Positions 26,822 to 36,165 of a DNA stretch of 64,000 nucleotides are shown in pieces. Within the stretch, counting starts at the first letter, position 1; each line of letters opens with the position of its first letter. The translations under genes were made by a program, and so were the position numbers. Below the pieces are notes generated by a model that worked only from the letters and a program-made list of their open reading frames with translations, had not been told where the DNA came from and made no database searches. The DNA comes from Fibrella aestuarina BUZ 2 (GTDB taxonomy: Bacteria; Bacteroidota; Bacteroidia; Cytophagales; Spirosomataceae): positions 6,585,815-6,649,814 of the forward strand of contig NC_020054.1 of NCBI RefSeq assembly GCF_000331105.1, given 5' to 3'.

Positions 26822-27778
26822 ATGACCTATCATTCACAAATCAGGCAGGTACTGGCCGAAATCGGCAAGGTCGTGGTTGGGCAGGAACGCCTGCTGAACC
26901 GGCTGCTTGTTGGCCTGTTCACGGGTGGCCATATTCTGCTCGAGGGCGTTCCCGGTCTGGCCAAGTCGCTTACGATCAATACGCTGGCGAAAGTACTACA
27001 GCTTGATTTTCAACGGATTCAGTTCACGCCCGACCTGCTGCCCGCCGACCTGATCGGGACGATGATCTTCAATCAGCGCACGTCGGATTTTGAGGTGAAA
27101 CAGGGACCCGTTTTTGCCAACCTGATTCTAGCCGACGAAATCAACCGGTCGCCGGCCAAGGTGCAATCGGCCCTGCTGGAAGCGATGCAGGAAAAACAGG
27201 TAACGATTGGCGAAGAGACGTTTATTCTGGACCGCCCGTTTCTGGTGCTGGCCACGCAAAATCCCGTTGAGCAGGAAGGCACGTACCCACTGCCCGAGGC
27301 GCAGGTCGACCGGTTTATGATGAAGGTGTTTGTCGACTACCTCAACAAGGAAGAAGAATTGCTGGTGATGCGGCGGATGTCGAACCTGAATTTCGACTAC
27401 GAAGTGCAGTCGCTACTGGACCGCACCGACATTGCCAATATCCGCGACGAAATCAACGCGGTGAATATCTCCGAGTCGCTCGAAAAGTACATTATCGAAC
27501 TGGTGTTTGCCACGCGCCGCCCCCTCGACTACGGCTTGCGCGATGAATCCCGCTACATTCAGTATGGTGTTTCGCCCCGCGCGAGCATTCATCTGAACCT
27601 CGCAGCCAAAGCCCTCGCCTATTTCGATCAGCGCGATTATGTGCTGCCGGAAGACATTAAAGATGTATGCCCCGACGTGTTCAACCATCGGGTTTTGCTC
27701 AACTATGAAGCCGAAGCAGACGGCATCACATCACTTCAGGTGATCGACTCTATTCTGCGCAAAGTGGCCATCGGCTAA
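26822..27778 (+). CDS. MoxR-family AAA+ ATPase
   Basis: A 318-residue MoxR ATPase, a chaperone-type AAA+ protein used to activate metal enzymes or envelope proteins. Walker A is GVPGLAKS (~43), Walker B is LILADEINRSPAKVQSALLEAM, sensor 1 is VLATQNPVEQEGTYPLPEAQVDRFMM, and the C-terminal lid contains SPRASIHLNLAAKALAYF and LPEDIKDVCPDVFNHRV. MoxR genes usually sit beside DUF58/VWA genes; here the next gene is a HupE-type membrane protein 3 bases away, so the usual partners are missing locally. Confidence 0.93.
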   Translation: MTYHSQIRQVLAEIGKVVVGQERLLNRLLVGLFTGGHILLEGVPGLAKSLTINTLAKVLQLDFQRIQFTPDLLPADLIGTMIFNQRTSDFEVKQGPVFANLILADEINRSPAKVQSALLEAMQEKQVTIGEETFILDRPFLVLATQNPVEQEGTYPLPEAQVDRFMMKVFVDYLNKEEELLVMRRMSNLNFDYEVQSLLDRTDIANIRDEINAVNISESLEKYIIELVFATRRPLDYGLRDESRYIQYGVSPRASIHLNLAAKALAYFDQRDYVLPEDIKDVCPDVFNHRVLLNYEAEADGITSLQVIDSILRKVAIG

Positions 27779-27781
27779 CGT

Positions 27782-28390
27782 ATGAACGACTTTTGGATTT
27801 ACCTCGGTCTCGGTTTTGATCACATCACCGATCCGGGTGGTTACGACCATATTCTCTTTATCATCGCCCTCTGCGCGATCTATACCCTCTCACAGTGGCG
27901 GCAGGTGCTGATCCTAGTCACGGCCTTCACCATCGGGCATTCGATCACCCTGGCGCTGGCTACGTTGCGTCTGCTCACGTTTCGCTCCGACGTGATCGAA
28001 CTCCTGATTCCGATCACCATCCTGATCACGGCGATCATCAACTTTTTTTATCAGGAGCGCACGAGCCCGTTCAGCACGCGGATCAAATCACGGAAATGGG
28101 GACGCTACAGCCTCGCGCTGGCCTTCGGCTTGATTCATGGCCTGGGCTTCTCCAGTTACCTGCGCAGCCTGCTGGGTCGGGAAGCCGACATCGTTACCCC
28201 TCTATTGGCGTTTAACGTTGGTCTCGAGTTGGGCCAACTCCTGATTGTATCGCTGGTACTGGGGCTGTCGCACTTTATCCTGAATGCCTTCCGGGGTCAC
28301 CGCCGCGACTGGGTGCTCATCATCTCCGGCATCGTCGCCGGCATGGCTATTTCCCTGATTATCAATAATTCGCTAGTTTCAGGGTCGTGA
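27782..28390 (+). CDS. HupE/UreJ-family membrane protein
   Basis: A 202-residue polytopic protein with about six hydrophobic helices. The conserved HupE/UreJ features are HITDPGGYDHILFIIAL (the GxDHxLF signature near residue 20), TAFTIGHSITLALATL (TxGHS) and FGLIHGLGFSS (FGxxHGxGF). The His/Asp-containing motifs are thought to bind nickel or another transition metal. No hydrogenase or urease genes are nearby, so a specific substrate is unknown. It is 3 bases from moxR, suggesting cotranscription. A palindrome at 28398 follows. Confidence 0.88.
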   Translation: MNDFWIYLGLGFDHITDPGGYDHILFIIALCAIYTLSQWRQVLILVTAFTIGHSITLALATLRLLTFRSDVIELLIPITILITAIINFFYQERTSPFSTRIKSRKWGRYSLALAFGLIHGLGFSSYLRSLLGREADIVTPLLAFNVGLELGQLLIVSLVLGLSHFILNAFRGHRRDWVLIISGIVAGMAISLIINNSLVSGS

Positions 28391-28397
28391 TTTTTGT

Positions 28398-28430
28398 AAA
28401 CCTATAAGGTTTTAAAAACCTTATAGGTTT
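28398..28430. repeat. AAACCTATAAGGTTTT palindrome between hupE-like gene and metH
   Basis: A perfect 16-bp inverted repeat with a one-base loop between two convergent genes. The A/T-rich ends could support termination on both sides. It shares 15 arm bases with the element at 25801. Confidence 0.85.
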
Positions 28431-28442
28431 GATATCCTTCTG

Positions 28443-31400
28443 CTAATACGCCAATACCGGGGATAACCAGCGTTCGGCTTCGTCGAGGGTCATATCTTTG
28501 CGGTGCGCGTAGTCGATCACCTGATCTTTATTGAGTTTGCCAACGGCGAAGTACTTCGATTCGGGGTGGCTGAAGTAAAAGCCGCTGACCGATGAAGCCG
28601 GGTACATAGCAAAACTCTCCGTCAGCACGATGTCGGCCCGACCCGCGTCGAGCAGGTCGAAGAGGGTGGCTTTTTCGGTGTGGTCGGGGCAGGCGGGGTA
28701 ACCCGGTGCCGGGCGGATGCCCTGGTACTTCTCGCGGATGAGTTCGTCGTTGGTTAATTGCTCGTTAGTGGCGTAGGGCCAGAACTCCTTCCGGGTACGT
28801 TCGTGCATCAGTTCCGCGAAGGCTTCGGCGAGGCGGTCGGCCAGGGCTTTCACCATGATGCTGTTGTAGTCGTCGTGCTCGCGCTCAAACTGTTCGAGCA
28901 GCACTTCGATGCCGATGCCCGCCGTTACGGCAAACGCGCCGATGTAATCTTCGCGACCGCTTTCCAGCGGTGCCACAAAATCAGCAAGGCATAGATTGGG
29001 CAGACCGGCCGCTTTCTGGTTTTGCTGCCGCAGGAAGTGCACCACCGTTTTAGTATCGTATACCAGTTCACCCGCGGGCGTTACAGCCGCCTGTGAGGCC
29101 GCTGCCTGACTGATCTTGTATTCGACGTGCCGGTGCGATCCGTGCCGTTCGCAGGGAACCTCCCGGGTGATCTCTTCGAAATCGTGAATCAGCACATCGT
29201 CATCGGTGGCGTTGGCGGGATAAAATCCTACGACGGCTTTGGCGGTCAGCGATTTATCGCGGATGATCTGCTGCAACAGTGCATTGGCATCGTCGTACAA
29301 CTTCCGGGCTTCACCGCCCACGGTAGCGTCTTCGAAAATGGCCGGATACTTACCGTGTAGCTGCCACGTCTGGAAAAACGGCGTCCAATCGATGTAGCGG
29401 GCGATCTCATCGAGCGGGTAATCGTCGAAGTAGCGGTTGCCCAGGTACGTTGGCTTGGTGGCCGTGAAGCTCGCCCAGTCGATCGACACCCGGTTACGAC
29501 GCGCCTGCTCGATCGTCAGCAAGTTTTTCTCTTTCTGCCGCCGGGCGTGTTCATCGCGGAGCTTGGCGTATTCGGCTTTGATCTCGTTGAAGATCTGGTC
29601 GCGGGTGGTGCGTTCGTCGCTCACCAGTCGGCCTGCCACGGGTACGCTGCGGCTCGCATCCAGCACGTGAATCACCGGCCCCGAATAGTGCGGATCGATT
29701 TTCACGGCGGTGTGGATGCGCGAGGTGGTAGCCCCGCCGATCAGCAACGGAATGGTGAAGCCCTGCCGCTCCATTTCCTTGGCCACGCCCACCATTTCGT
29801 CAAGCGAGGGAGTAATCAGACCACTCAGGCCAATAATATCGACGTTGTGTTCGCGGGCGGCGTCCAGAATTTTTTGAGTAGGCACCATCACGCCCAGGTC
29901 GATGATTTCGTAGTTGTTACAGCCCAGCACCACGCCCACGATGTTCTTACCAATGTCGTGTACGTCACCTTTCACCGTCGCGAGCAAAATCTTGCCCGCC
30001 CCGGCGGCATCGCCAACCTGCTTTTCGGCTTCGATGTAGGGCGTCAGGTGGGCAACGGCTTTCTTCATCACCCGTGCCGATTTCACCACCTGTGGCAAAA
30101 ACATCTTGCCTTCGCCAAAGAGGTCACCCACCACGTTCATGCCGTCCATGAGTGGACCCTCGATCACGTGCAGTGGACGCTCGGCCTGCAGGCGGGCTTC
30201 CTCCACGTCCTCGTCGATGAAGTCGGTAATGCCTTTGATAAGCGCGTATTTGAGGCGTTCGGCTACGGTGTTGCTGCGCCAGGCTTCGTCAACCACCACT
30301 TCTTTGCCTTTGGCTTTCACCGTGTCGGCAAAAGTCACCAATCGTTCGGTGGCGTCGTCGCGCCGGTTCAGCAGCACGTCTTCTACCCGCTCGAGCAACT
30401 CTTTGGGGATATCGTCGTAAATGGCGAGTTGGCCCGCATTGACGATACCCATGTCCATCCCGGCCCTAATGGCGTGGTAGAGGAACGCCGAGTGCATGGC
30501 CTCGCGGACGGGGTCATTCCCCCGGAACGAGAACGAAATGTTTGAAACCCCACCACTAACCTTCGCCAGCGGCAGGTTTTCCTTGATCCAGCGCGTAGCG
30601 TTGATGAAGTCGACAGCGTAGTTGTTGTGTTCGTCGATCCCCGTCGCAACGGTCAGGATGTTCGGGTCGAAAATGATGTCCTGCGGGGCAAACTTGACCT
30701 GATCGACCAGGATACGGTAGGCCCGTTCGCAAATCTGGATGCGACGTTCGTAGGAATCGGCCTGCCCGTCTTCGTCAAAGGCCATCACGACCACTGCCGC
30801 GCCGTAGCGCTTTACGAGTTGGGCGCGTTCGATAAACGCCTGCTCGCCTTCTTTGAGCGAAATCGAGTTCACGATGGCCTTACCCTGCACACACTTCAAA
30901 CCGGCTTCGATCACCTCCCATTTCGAGGAGTCGATCATCACGGGAACACGGGCAATGTCAGGTTCGGCGGCGATCAGGTTCAGGTACGTTGTCATGACCT
31001 CGGCCGAGTCGAGCATGCCTTCGTCCATGTTCACGTCGATCACCTGCGCCCCGTTCTCGACCTGCTGCCGGGCTACGGCCAGCGCGGCCTCATAGTCGCC
31101 CGCCTTGATCAGCCGGGCAAAGGCTTTGGAGCCCGTCACGTTGGTGCGTTCCCCCACGTTGACGAAGTTGGTTTGCTCCGTAATCTTTAGCGGCTCCAGT
31201 CCGCTCAGTTTCTGGTAGGGTTCGGGCGTAGGCTTGGGGCGAGGCTGGTACTTCGCCATCGCGCCAGCAATGGCCCGGATATGGTCAGGCGTTGAGCCGC
31301 AGCAGCCGCCCACAATGTTGACAAACCCGTCTTTGGCGAAGCTTTCAATCTGCGCCGCCATTTCGTCGGGCGATTGGTCGTACTCGCCCATCTCGTTGGG

Positions 31401-32222
31401 CAGGCCCGCATTCGGGTAAGCCGAGGTATAAAACGGCGACTCGTTGGCCAGCGTCTGCACGTAGGGCCGGAGCAGTTCGGCACCCAGGGCGCAGTTTAGC
31501 CCCACGCTCAGTAGCGGCAGGTGCGACACCGAATACAGGAACGCCTCGGTCGTTTGCCCCGACAGGGTACGGCCCGACGCGTCGGTGATGGTGCCCGACA
31601 CCATGATAGGTAGTGACGGCTTGCCCTGATCGGCAAAATAACGGTCGATGGCGAACAGCGCCGCTTTAGCATTCAGGGTGTCGAAAATGGTTTCGACCAG
31701 CAGAATATCCGAGCCACCGTCGACCAGACCACGTACCTGCTCGTAATACGCATCGACTAGTTCGTCAAACGTGACCGCCCGGTAGCCGGGGTTGTTGACG
31801 TCAGGCGAGAGGCTGGCAGTACGGTTGGTTGGCCCCATGGCGCCGGCGACAAACCGGGGTTTGGTGGGATCGGCCTGCGTAAACTCGTCGGCGATGGCGC
31901 GCGCTATCCGGGCCGATTCGTAGTTCAGCTCATAGACCAGCTCCTCCATGTGGTAATCGGCCATCGCGATACTGGTGCCGCTGAACGTGTTCGTTTCAAC
32001 AATGTCGGACCCCGCCTCGAAATATTGCCGATGGATTTCGGCGATAATGTCGGGGCGGGTCAGCGACAGCAGATCGTTGTTGCCTTTTACGTCGTGCGGG
32101 AAGTCACGAAAACGGTCGCCACGGTAATCGTCCTCGCTGAGGTTATACCGTTGAATCATCGTGCCCATTGCCCCATCAAGGATGAGGATGCGCTGTTGGA
32201 GGAGGTCGGTGAGCTGTTGCAA
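28443..32222 (-). CDS. metH: cobalamin-dependent methionine synthase
   Basis: A full-length 1259-residue MetH. It transfers a methyl group from methyltetrahydrofolate through cobalamin to homocysteine. Domains in order: homocysteine domain (1-330; zinc cysteines in GLNCALG ~243 and GGCCG ~305), pterin domain (about 350-620; [11 protein letters not shown]), B12 cap and Rossmann domain (about 650-900; GDVHDIGKN ~750, with the cobalt-ligand His), and C-terminal reactivation domain (about 920-1259; [12 protein letters not shown] ~1169, AdoMet-binding). The only plausible start is a TTG at 32222: no ATG precedes it in frame and the first ATG downstream is codon 19, inside the LDGAMG motif. No cobalamin riboswitch fold was recognised upstream. 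Confidence 0.96.
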   Translation of the reverse strand: MQQLTDLLQQRILILDGAMGTMIQRYNLSEDDYRGDRFRDFPHDVKGNNDLLSLTRPDIIAEIHRQYFEAGSDIVETNTFSGTSIAMADYHMEELVYELNYESARIARAIADEFTQADPTKPRFVAGAMGPTNRTASLSPDVNNPGYRAVTFDELVDAYYEQVRGLVDGGSDILLVETIFDTLNAKAALFAIDRYFADQGKPSLPIMVSGTITDASGRTLSGQTTEAFLYSVSHLPLLSVGLNCALGAELLRPYVQTLANESPFYTSAYPNAGLPNEMGEYDQSPDEMAAQIESFAKDGFVNIVGGCCGSTPDHIRAIAGAMAKYQPRPKPTPEPYQKLSGLEPLKITEQTNFVNVGERTNVTGSKAFARLIKAGDYEAALAVARQQVENGAQVIDVNMDEGMLDSAEVMTTYLNLIAAEPDIARVPVMIDSSKWEVIEAGLKCVQGKAIVNSISLKEGEQAFIERAQLVKRYGAAVVVMAFDEDGQADSYERRIQICERAYRILVDQVKFAPQDIIFDPNILTVATGIDEHNNYAVDFINATRWIKENLPLAKVSGGVSNISFSFRGNDPVREAMHSAFLYHAIRAGMDMGIVNAGQLAIYDDIPKELLERVEDVLLNRRDDATERLVTFADTVKAKGKEVVVDEAWRSNTVAERLKYALIKGITDFIDEDVEEARLQAERPLHVIEGPLMDGMNVVGDLFGEGKMFLPQVVKSARVMKKAVAHLTPYIEAEKQVGDAAGAGKILLATVKGDVHDIGKNIVGVVLGCNNYEIIDLGVMVPTQKILDAAREHNVDIIGLSGLITPSLDEMVGVAKEMERQGFTIPLLIGGATTSRIHTAVKIDPHYSGPVIHVLDASRSVPVAGRLVSDERTTRDQIFNEIKAEYAKLRDEHARRQKEKNLLTIEQARRNRVSIDWASFTATKPTYLGNRYFDDYPLDEIARYIDWTPFFQTWQLHGKYPAIFEDATVGGEARKLYDDANALLQQIIRDKSLTAKAVVGFYPANATDDDVLIHDFEEITREVPCERHGSHRHVEYKISQAAASQAAVTPAGELVYDTKTVVHFLRQQNQKAAGLPNLCLADFVAPLESGREDYIGAFAVTAGIGIEVLLEQFEREHDDYNSIMVKALADRLAEAFAELMHERTRKEFWPYATNEQLTNDELIREKYQGIRPAPGYPACPDHTEKATLFDLLDAGRADIVLTESFAMYPASSVSGFYFSHPESKYFAVGKLNKDQVIDYAHRKDMTLDEAERWLSPVLAY

Positions 32223-32282
32223 ATCGAGCCAATAGTTTCGTGAAAAAAGCTAATGAGAAATACCCATCAGCCCGGAATAGTA

Positions 32283-32290
32283 CAAATTTA
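32283..32290 (-). promoter_or_regulatory. -7 element of metH
   Basis: TAAATTTG on the minus strand matches TAnnTTTG, about 60 bases upstream of the TTG start. Confidence 0.55.
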
Positions 32291-32483
32291 GTGAAAGATG
32301 GCGGGAACACGGGTAAATAGGCTCGTAGATGACACGGATGGGATGGATTTACGTGAATTTGCAAAGAGAAGGCGTCAATAATACACCTTGCTAGTGAGTG
32401 ACGGGGAGGCTGTTTCGACGCATCTGCCTAGTACCTCACTATGGTAAATCCATTTCTATCTGCGTCATCCGCGTTTCAATCGT

Positions 32484-32491
32484 TAGTTTTG
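32484..32491 (+). promoter_or_regulatory. -7 element of the Ppx/GppA gene
   Basis: TAGTTTTG matches TAnnTTTG, 26 bases before the ATG at 32518. Confidence 0.55.
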
Positions 32492-32517
32492 CGACCCGCA
32501 AACGATTCCTGTATCCA

Positions 32518-33387
32518 ATGAAACTGGCCGCTATCGACATCGGTTCCAACGCCGCCCGCATGCAGATTTCCACTGTGCTAACCGTCGATGGGGTGGTTAG
32601 TTTCAAGAAGGTTGAGTACGTCCGCTTTCCGCTGCGACTGGGCCACGACGTGTTTACGCATGGCGGCCTCACCACCGAAAGTGTGCAGCGCACGGTGAAG
32701 CTCATGCAGGCCTACAAGCTGCTGATGGAACTGCATGAAGTGGAAGCTTACATGGCCTGCGCTACGTCGGCGATGCGCGAAGCCACGAATGGCCGCGAAG
32801 TGGTCGATCTGGTCAGAAGCCGGTCGGGCATTGACATTCAGGTGATTGACGGGCAGCGCGAAGCCGAGTTAATCAACAACGTGGTGGTGCTAGCCCTCGA
32901 TGATCGGCAGACGCTCCACATCGACGTGGGTGGGGGTAGCACGGAACTGAACCTCTATTGCAACCGGCAGAAGATCACGTCGCGGTCGTTCAAGCTGGGT
33001 TCGGTGCGGTTGCTCGAAGGCAAAGAGACTAAGGGCGCCTGGAAGAAAATGCAGGACTGGATCAACGAAAACGTGGATCGGTCGAAGCCCGTTACGGCGG
33101 TGGGTACGGGTGGTAACATCAGCAAGCTGTTCAACCTCGTCTCGAAAACGAGTGATACCACCACGACGCTGGCCGAGATTATCCGCATGCACGACTATAT
33201 CGCCGAGTTCAGCCTGGAAGACCGGATCAACAAGCTGCGCCTCAACGCCGACCGGGCCGACGTGATTGTTCCCGCCGCCGAAATCTACATTTCGGTGATG
33301 CAGTGGGCCGGTGCCACCGAAATCACCGTCCCCGACCTAGGCCTGAAAGACGGCATCTTACAACTGGTGTATGAGCAGTTGACGTAA
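32518..33387 (+). CDS. Ppx/GppA-family phosphatase
   Basis: A 289-residue ASKHA-fold phosphatase. The N-terminal phosphate-1 loop is KLAAIDIGSNAARM. ACATSAMREATNG is the Ppx/GppA signature with the catalytic Glu region. HIDVGGGSTELNLY is phosphate-2, and VGTGGNISKLFNL is the adenosine-like motif. The family hydrolyses polyphosphate or pppGpp. Bacteroidetes members are short (about 290-300 residues, lacking the C-terminal HD-like domain), and this one fits. The ATG at 32518 is chosen because the fold starts there; a longer in-frame start at 32398 covers the promoter. Confidence 0.92.
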   Translation: MKLAAIDIGSNAARMQISTVLTVDGVVSFKKVEYVRFPLRLGHDVFTHGGLTTESVQRTVKLMQAYKLLMELHEVEAYMACATSAMREATNGREVVDLVRSRSGIDIQVIDGQREAELINNVVVLALDDRQTLHIDVGGGSTELNLYCNRQKITSRSFKLGSVRLLEGKETKGAWKKMQDWINENVDRSKPVTAVGTGGNISKLFNLVSKTSDTTTTLAEIIRMHDYIAEFSLEDRINKLRLNADRADVIVPAAEIYISVMQWAGATEITVPDLGLKDGILQLVYEQLT

Positions 33388-33392
33388 TTTTT

Positions 33393-33485
33393 AATGAATA
33401 CTGTATGATGTACAATGAATAATGGGCTGGCGCAGCATACCACCGCGCCAGCCCATTATTCATTGTACATCATACAGTATTCATT
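33393..33485. repeat. perfect 41-bp inverted repeat filling the ppx/ABC gap
   Basis: Arms at 33393-33433 and 33445-33485 are exact complements with an 11-base loop. The outer part is made of the words AATGAATACTGTATGATG and TACAATGAATAATG, the inner part is GGGCTGGCGC. The element occupies all but ~7 bases of the gap between the two convergent stops. Related arms occur at 52499-52607 and 61083-61201. Confidence 0.95.
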
Positions 33486-33487
33486 CA

Positions 33488-34165
33488 TCAAACCCGAATG
33501 TTCTCGGTTACGACTTTACCGTCGAAGAGGTTAACGGTGCGGTGAGCAAAGCCAGCGTCGTAGGGAGAGTGCGTTACCATGATAATAGTCGTGCCCTCGT
33601 CGTTCAGTTCGCCCAGTAGTTTCATCACTTCCTCGCCATTCTTCGAGTCGAGGTTACCCGTCGGTTCATCGGCCAGGATCAGCTTGGGTTTGGCAACGAC
33701 CGCCCGGGCAATGGCCGTACGCTGCTGCTGACCGCCCGACAGTTGTTGCGGGAAGTGATTGCGCCGGTGCATGATATTCATGCGGTTCAGCGCTGCCTCC
33801 ACGCGCACCTTCCGCTCATCGGCAGGCGTTTTCAGATACAGCAGGGGCAACTCGACGTTTTCATAGACGGTCAGCTCGTCGATGAGGTTAAAGCTCTGGA
33901 AGACGAAGCCAATGCTGCCTTTTCGCAACTCGGCCCGCTGCCGTTCGCTTAGCCTCGACACTTCCGTGCCATAAAAATTGTACTGTCCATCCGACGGGTT
34001 GTCGAGCAGGCCCAGGATGTTGAGCAGCGTGGATTTACCACAGCCGGAAGGCCCCATGATGGCGACGAACTCACCATCCCGAACATCCATATTGATGCCG
34101 TTCAGGGCGGTAGTCTCTACCTCTTCCGTGGCGAAGAGCTTTTGTAGATTGATGGTTTGGATCAT
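33488..34165 (-). CDS. LolD/MacB-type ABC transporter ATP-binding protein
   Basis: A 225-residue ABC ATPase. Walker A is [12 protein letters not shown], the Q-loop region is [24 protein letters not shown], the signature is [14 protein letters not shown], Walker B is [14 protein letters not shown] and the H-loop is [11 protein letters not shown]. The sequence fits the MacB/LolD/FtsE group that powers FtsX-type permeases in the inner membrane. The upstream gene on the same strand encodes the periplasmic adaptor, but the permease is not in the window. The start is the ATG at 34165 ([11 protein letters not shown]); a longer in-frame reading to 34231 is translation of the inserted repeat arm and is rejected. 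Confidence 0.93.
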   Translation of the reverse strand: MIQTINLQKLFATEEVETTALNGINMDVRDGEFVAIMGPSGCGKSTLLNILGLLDNPSDGQYNFYGTEVSRLSERQRAELRKGSIGFVFQSFNLIDELTVYENVELPLLYLKTPADERKVRVEAALNRMNIMHRRNHFPQQLSGGQQQRTAIARAVVAKPKLILADEPTGNLDSKNGEEVMKLLGELNDEGTTIIMVTHSPYDAGFAHRTVNLFDGKVVTENIRV

Positions 34166-34167
34166 TT

Positions 34168-34692
34168 TTTTTGGAGGAAAGGGAGGAAAGGGAATAAGGG
34201 GAAAAAGCGCGTTTAATGGCTTTGCCTGCATCCACCTATACTCCTCAATTCATGGCTAAAGTTGATAAATTTGAAGATCTGCTGATTTGGCAAAAAGGCC
34301 TGTCTCAGGCAATCGATTTGTATAAACTGATGGTTGCCTGCACAGATTTCGGCCTCCGTGATCAAATGCGCCGTTCAGCGGTCTCTGTACCGTCCAATGT
34401 AGCAGAAGGCTTCGAGCGACACACTAACAAAGAATTTATTCGTTACCTACGAATTGCCAAAGGGTCGAATGGCGAGCTAAGAACACAAATTCATGTAGCC
34501 ATAGGCGTTGGAATTATTGAGACAACGACAGGCGAAGAGTTGCTTGCAAAGAGTCGTATCCTTTCGTCCATGTTGCAAAATCTCATCAAAACCGTGAAGA
34601 AAGTTTTCTTAAACCAGAAGACAGAATCGAGATCTACTAAGAATCACCTTGCAGGCATCCTCCCACTCCCCTTTCTCCCCTACTCAAAATTC
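34168..34692 (+). mobile_element. IR-bounded four-helix-bundle element inserted between ABC ATPase and HlyD genes
   Basis: The element occupies the gap from just before the ABC ATPase start to the HlyD stop. The left arm is purine-rich, built from GGAGGAAAGG units (34174-34205), then TTGCCTGCA (34222-34230). The right arm begins TTGCAGGCA (34649-34657), then the pyrimidine-rich CTCCCACTCCCCTTTCTCCCC. The loop carries an antisense four-helix-bundle gene. Arms are imperfect, and no target-site duplication could be established. The layout matches IVS-type insertions. Call as mobile element is inference from structure and position. Confidence 0.5.
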
Positions 34693-34695
34693 TAG
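34252..34695 (+). CDS. four-helix-bundle protein (23S rRNA IVS / Avd-like family)
   Basis: A 147-residue protein of the four-helix-bundle family first known from intervening sequences in Leptospira 23S rRNA and related to Avd of diversity-generating retroelements. The typical pattern is present: FEDLLIWQKGLSQAIDLYKL, FGLRDQMRRSAVSVPSNVAEGFER (conserved RRSAxSxPxNxAEG core), FIRYLRIAKGSNGELRTQI, and a last helix near residues 95-125. It lies antisense to both neighbours, between two genes of one transporter operon. The last ~20 residues (LAGILPLPFLPYSKF) read through the right repeat arm and overlap the HlyD stop by 12 bases, so the natural end may be earlier. Its role is unknown; the family binds nucleic acid in the Avd case. 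Confidence 0.85.
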   Translation: MAKVDKFEDLLIWQKGLSQAIDLYKLMVACTDFGLRDQMRRSAVSVPSNVAEGFERHTNKEFIRYLRIAKGSNGELRTQIHVAIGVGIIETTTGEELLAKSRILSSMLQNLIKTVKKVFLNQKTESRSTKNHLAGILPLPFLPYSKF

Positions 34696-35931
34696 CACCT
34701 CATTATCCCCAAAATTCTCATACGAAGACGTAATCACCTGTTCGCCGGGTTGCAGTCCTTCCAGCACTTCATAGAATTCGGGGTTTTTACGACCTAGCGT
34801 GATGTTTCGTTTGGTGGCGCGCTTGCCCGAGTTATCCAGCACATACACCCAGTTACCACCCGTATCGGAGAAGAACCCGCCTACTGGCAACAGCGTGGCC
34901 TTGCTGGCTTTACCCAACTCCAGCCGAATCGGCGACGACTGTCCGCGTTTGATACCCTGCGGCGCCCCCTTCGTGAAGGTCATGTCCACTTCGAAACGGC
35001 CATTCCGCACCTCGGGATACACCCGACTGATCTGAATGCTGTGTTCCTGCCCGTTGAACTCAAACGAGCCGGTCAGCCCCGGGAATACCCGACTGATGTA
35101 GTGTTCATCAACACCCACCCGCATCTTGAAGCCGTTGAGGTCATCGATCTGCCCGATGTTCTGCCCGCGGTTGATGTTACTACCCACCTCGACGTCGATG
35201 CTCGACAGCTGCCCCGACACCGGCGCCTTAACCACCAGGTTTTCAAGCGTTTGCTGCCAGAGCGCTACGTTGCGCTGGGTACGTGCCAGGGTGCCTTCCA
35301 ACTGCTGAATCTGCAGTTTGGAGTTGTCTTCCTGGTATTTCTGCGATTCGGCTTCGATTTCGCGCTGCTTGGCCAGGCGTTCGTAGGCCCGTTTGGCTTT
35401 CAGGTAATCTTCTTCCGACACCACCTTGTCTTTATACAATTTGGCCTGCCGGTCGTAGGTATCCTTTGCCTGATCAAGCTGGGCGTCCAGATCGGCGAGG
35501 TTTTTCCGGAGGGCAAACCGCTCCACCCGCAGCCGTTGACGGGTATTTTGCAGGTCGTTGACGAGCCGGTTCGCTTCCGTCTCCGATTGCAGGAAACTCA
35601 GCTTCAAGCCCTGGTTCTCCAGTTTCAGCAACACCTGCCCTTTCTCGACCTGCGTGCCCCCTTCAACCAGTTTCTGGGTAACGTACCCACCCTCGATGGC
35701 ATCAAGGCGGATGGTTTTTAGTGGCTGCACCACGCCCGTTACGGCGATGAATTCTTCAAAAGGACCAATCGTTACGGGCGAGACGGTCAGTTTATCACGC
35801 TCGACATTCAGTTTGGAACGCTTGTCGGCAAAGAGAGTTACGTAGGCAATCAGACCAACGATCAGAATACCGCCTGCGGACAGCGCGATGCGTTGTTGCG
35901 TCCAGAAGCGTTTGGGTAAGGCACGATCCAT
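34684..35931 (-). CDS. HlyD/MacA-type periplasmic adaptor of an efflux system
   Basis: A 415-residue membrane-fusion protein. One N-terminal transmembrane helix (about 15-33, IALSAGGILIVGLIAYVTLFA) is followed by a split lipoyl domain (GGTQVEKGQVLLKLEN, then VVKAPVSGQLSSIDVEVGSNINRGQNI), a ~110-residue coiled-coil hairpin between them (about 120-225, rich in Gln/Glu/Lys/Arg), and a beta-barrel/MP domain ending LQPGEQVITSSYENFGDNEVLEF. It bridges an inner-membrane ABC permease with an outer-membrane channel. The ABC ATPase on the same strand is its evident partner, now separated by the four-helix-bundle insertion. Confidence 0.92.
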   Translation of the reverse strand: MDRALPKRFWTQQRIALSAGGILIVGLIAYVTLFADKRSKLNVERDKLTVSPVTIGPFEEFIAVTGVVQPLKTIRLDAIEGGYVTQKLVEGGTQVEKGQVLLKLENQGLKLSFLQSETEANRLVNDLQNTRQRLRVERFALRKNLADLDAQLDQAKDTYDRQAKLYKDKVVSEEDYLKAKRAYERLAKQREIEAESQKYQEDNSKLQIQQLEGTLARTQRNVALWQQTLENLVVKAPVSGQLSSIDVEVGSNINRGQNIGQIDDLNGFKMRVGVDEHYISRVFPGLTGSFEFNGQEHSIQISRVYPEVRNGRFEVDMTFTKGAPQGIKRGQSSPIRLELGKASKATLLPVGGFFSDTGGNWVYVLDNSGKRATKRNITLGRKNPEFYEVLEGLQPGEQVITSSYENFGDNEVLEF

Positions 35932-35965
35932 GTTCAGTCAAGTCAAATTAGGTCATTCACAGTCG

Positions 35966-36019
35966 TCATCGGCGGCGTCAACAACATAGACTTAGACTGT
36001 TGTGGCGACACCGATGACA
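35966..36019. repeat. imperfect inverted repeat upstream of the HlyD gene
   Basis: Arms GTCATCGGCGGCGTCAACAA and TTGTGGCGACACCGATGAC pair at about 17 of 21 positions around a 10-base loop. It lies 35 bases upstream of the HlyD start, where a promoter or operator would be expected. Confidence 0.55.
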
Positions 36020-36165
36020 TTCAGCCAGATACGGTTAGCCAATCTGCGTGCCAAAGTAGCATAACTGTTGATTCTAAGGCGGTTCGACACCTTTTTACGC
36101 CCCCTCCTGTCCGCATTCGGACAAACTTTCGTCCAGATGTGGACAGCCTTTTTTCGCCCCCTTTC

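Larger units (their letters stand above)
32223..32517. other. divergent metH / ppx promoter region, 295 bases
   Basis: This gap contains the leftward -7 element of metH (TAAATTTG on the minus strand, 32283-32290) and the rightward one of the phosphatase gene (TAGTTTTG, 32484-32491). No gene, tRNA or clear riboswitch is seen between them. Confidence 0.55.

Noticed and set aside
32223..32400. Possible cobalamin riboswitch upstream of metH
   Set aside because: No B12-box-like conserved sequence or multi-stem architecture could be recognised in the short leader.
34166..34231. N-terminal extension of the ABC ATPase (MQAKPLNALFPLIPFPPF...)
   Set aside because: It is a translation of the pyrimidine strand of the inserted repeat arm; ABC homology begins at [11 protein letters not shown].
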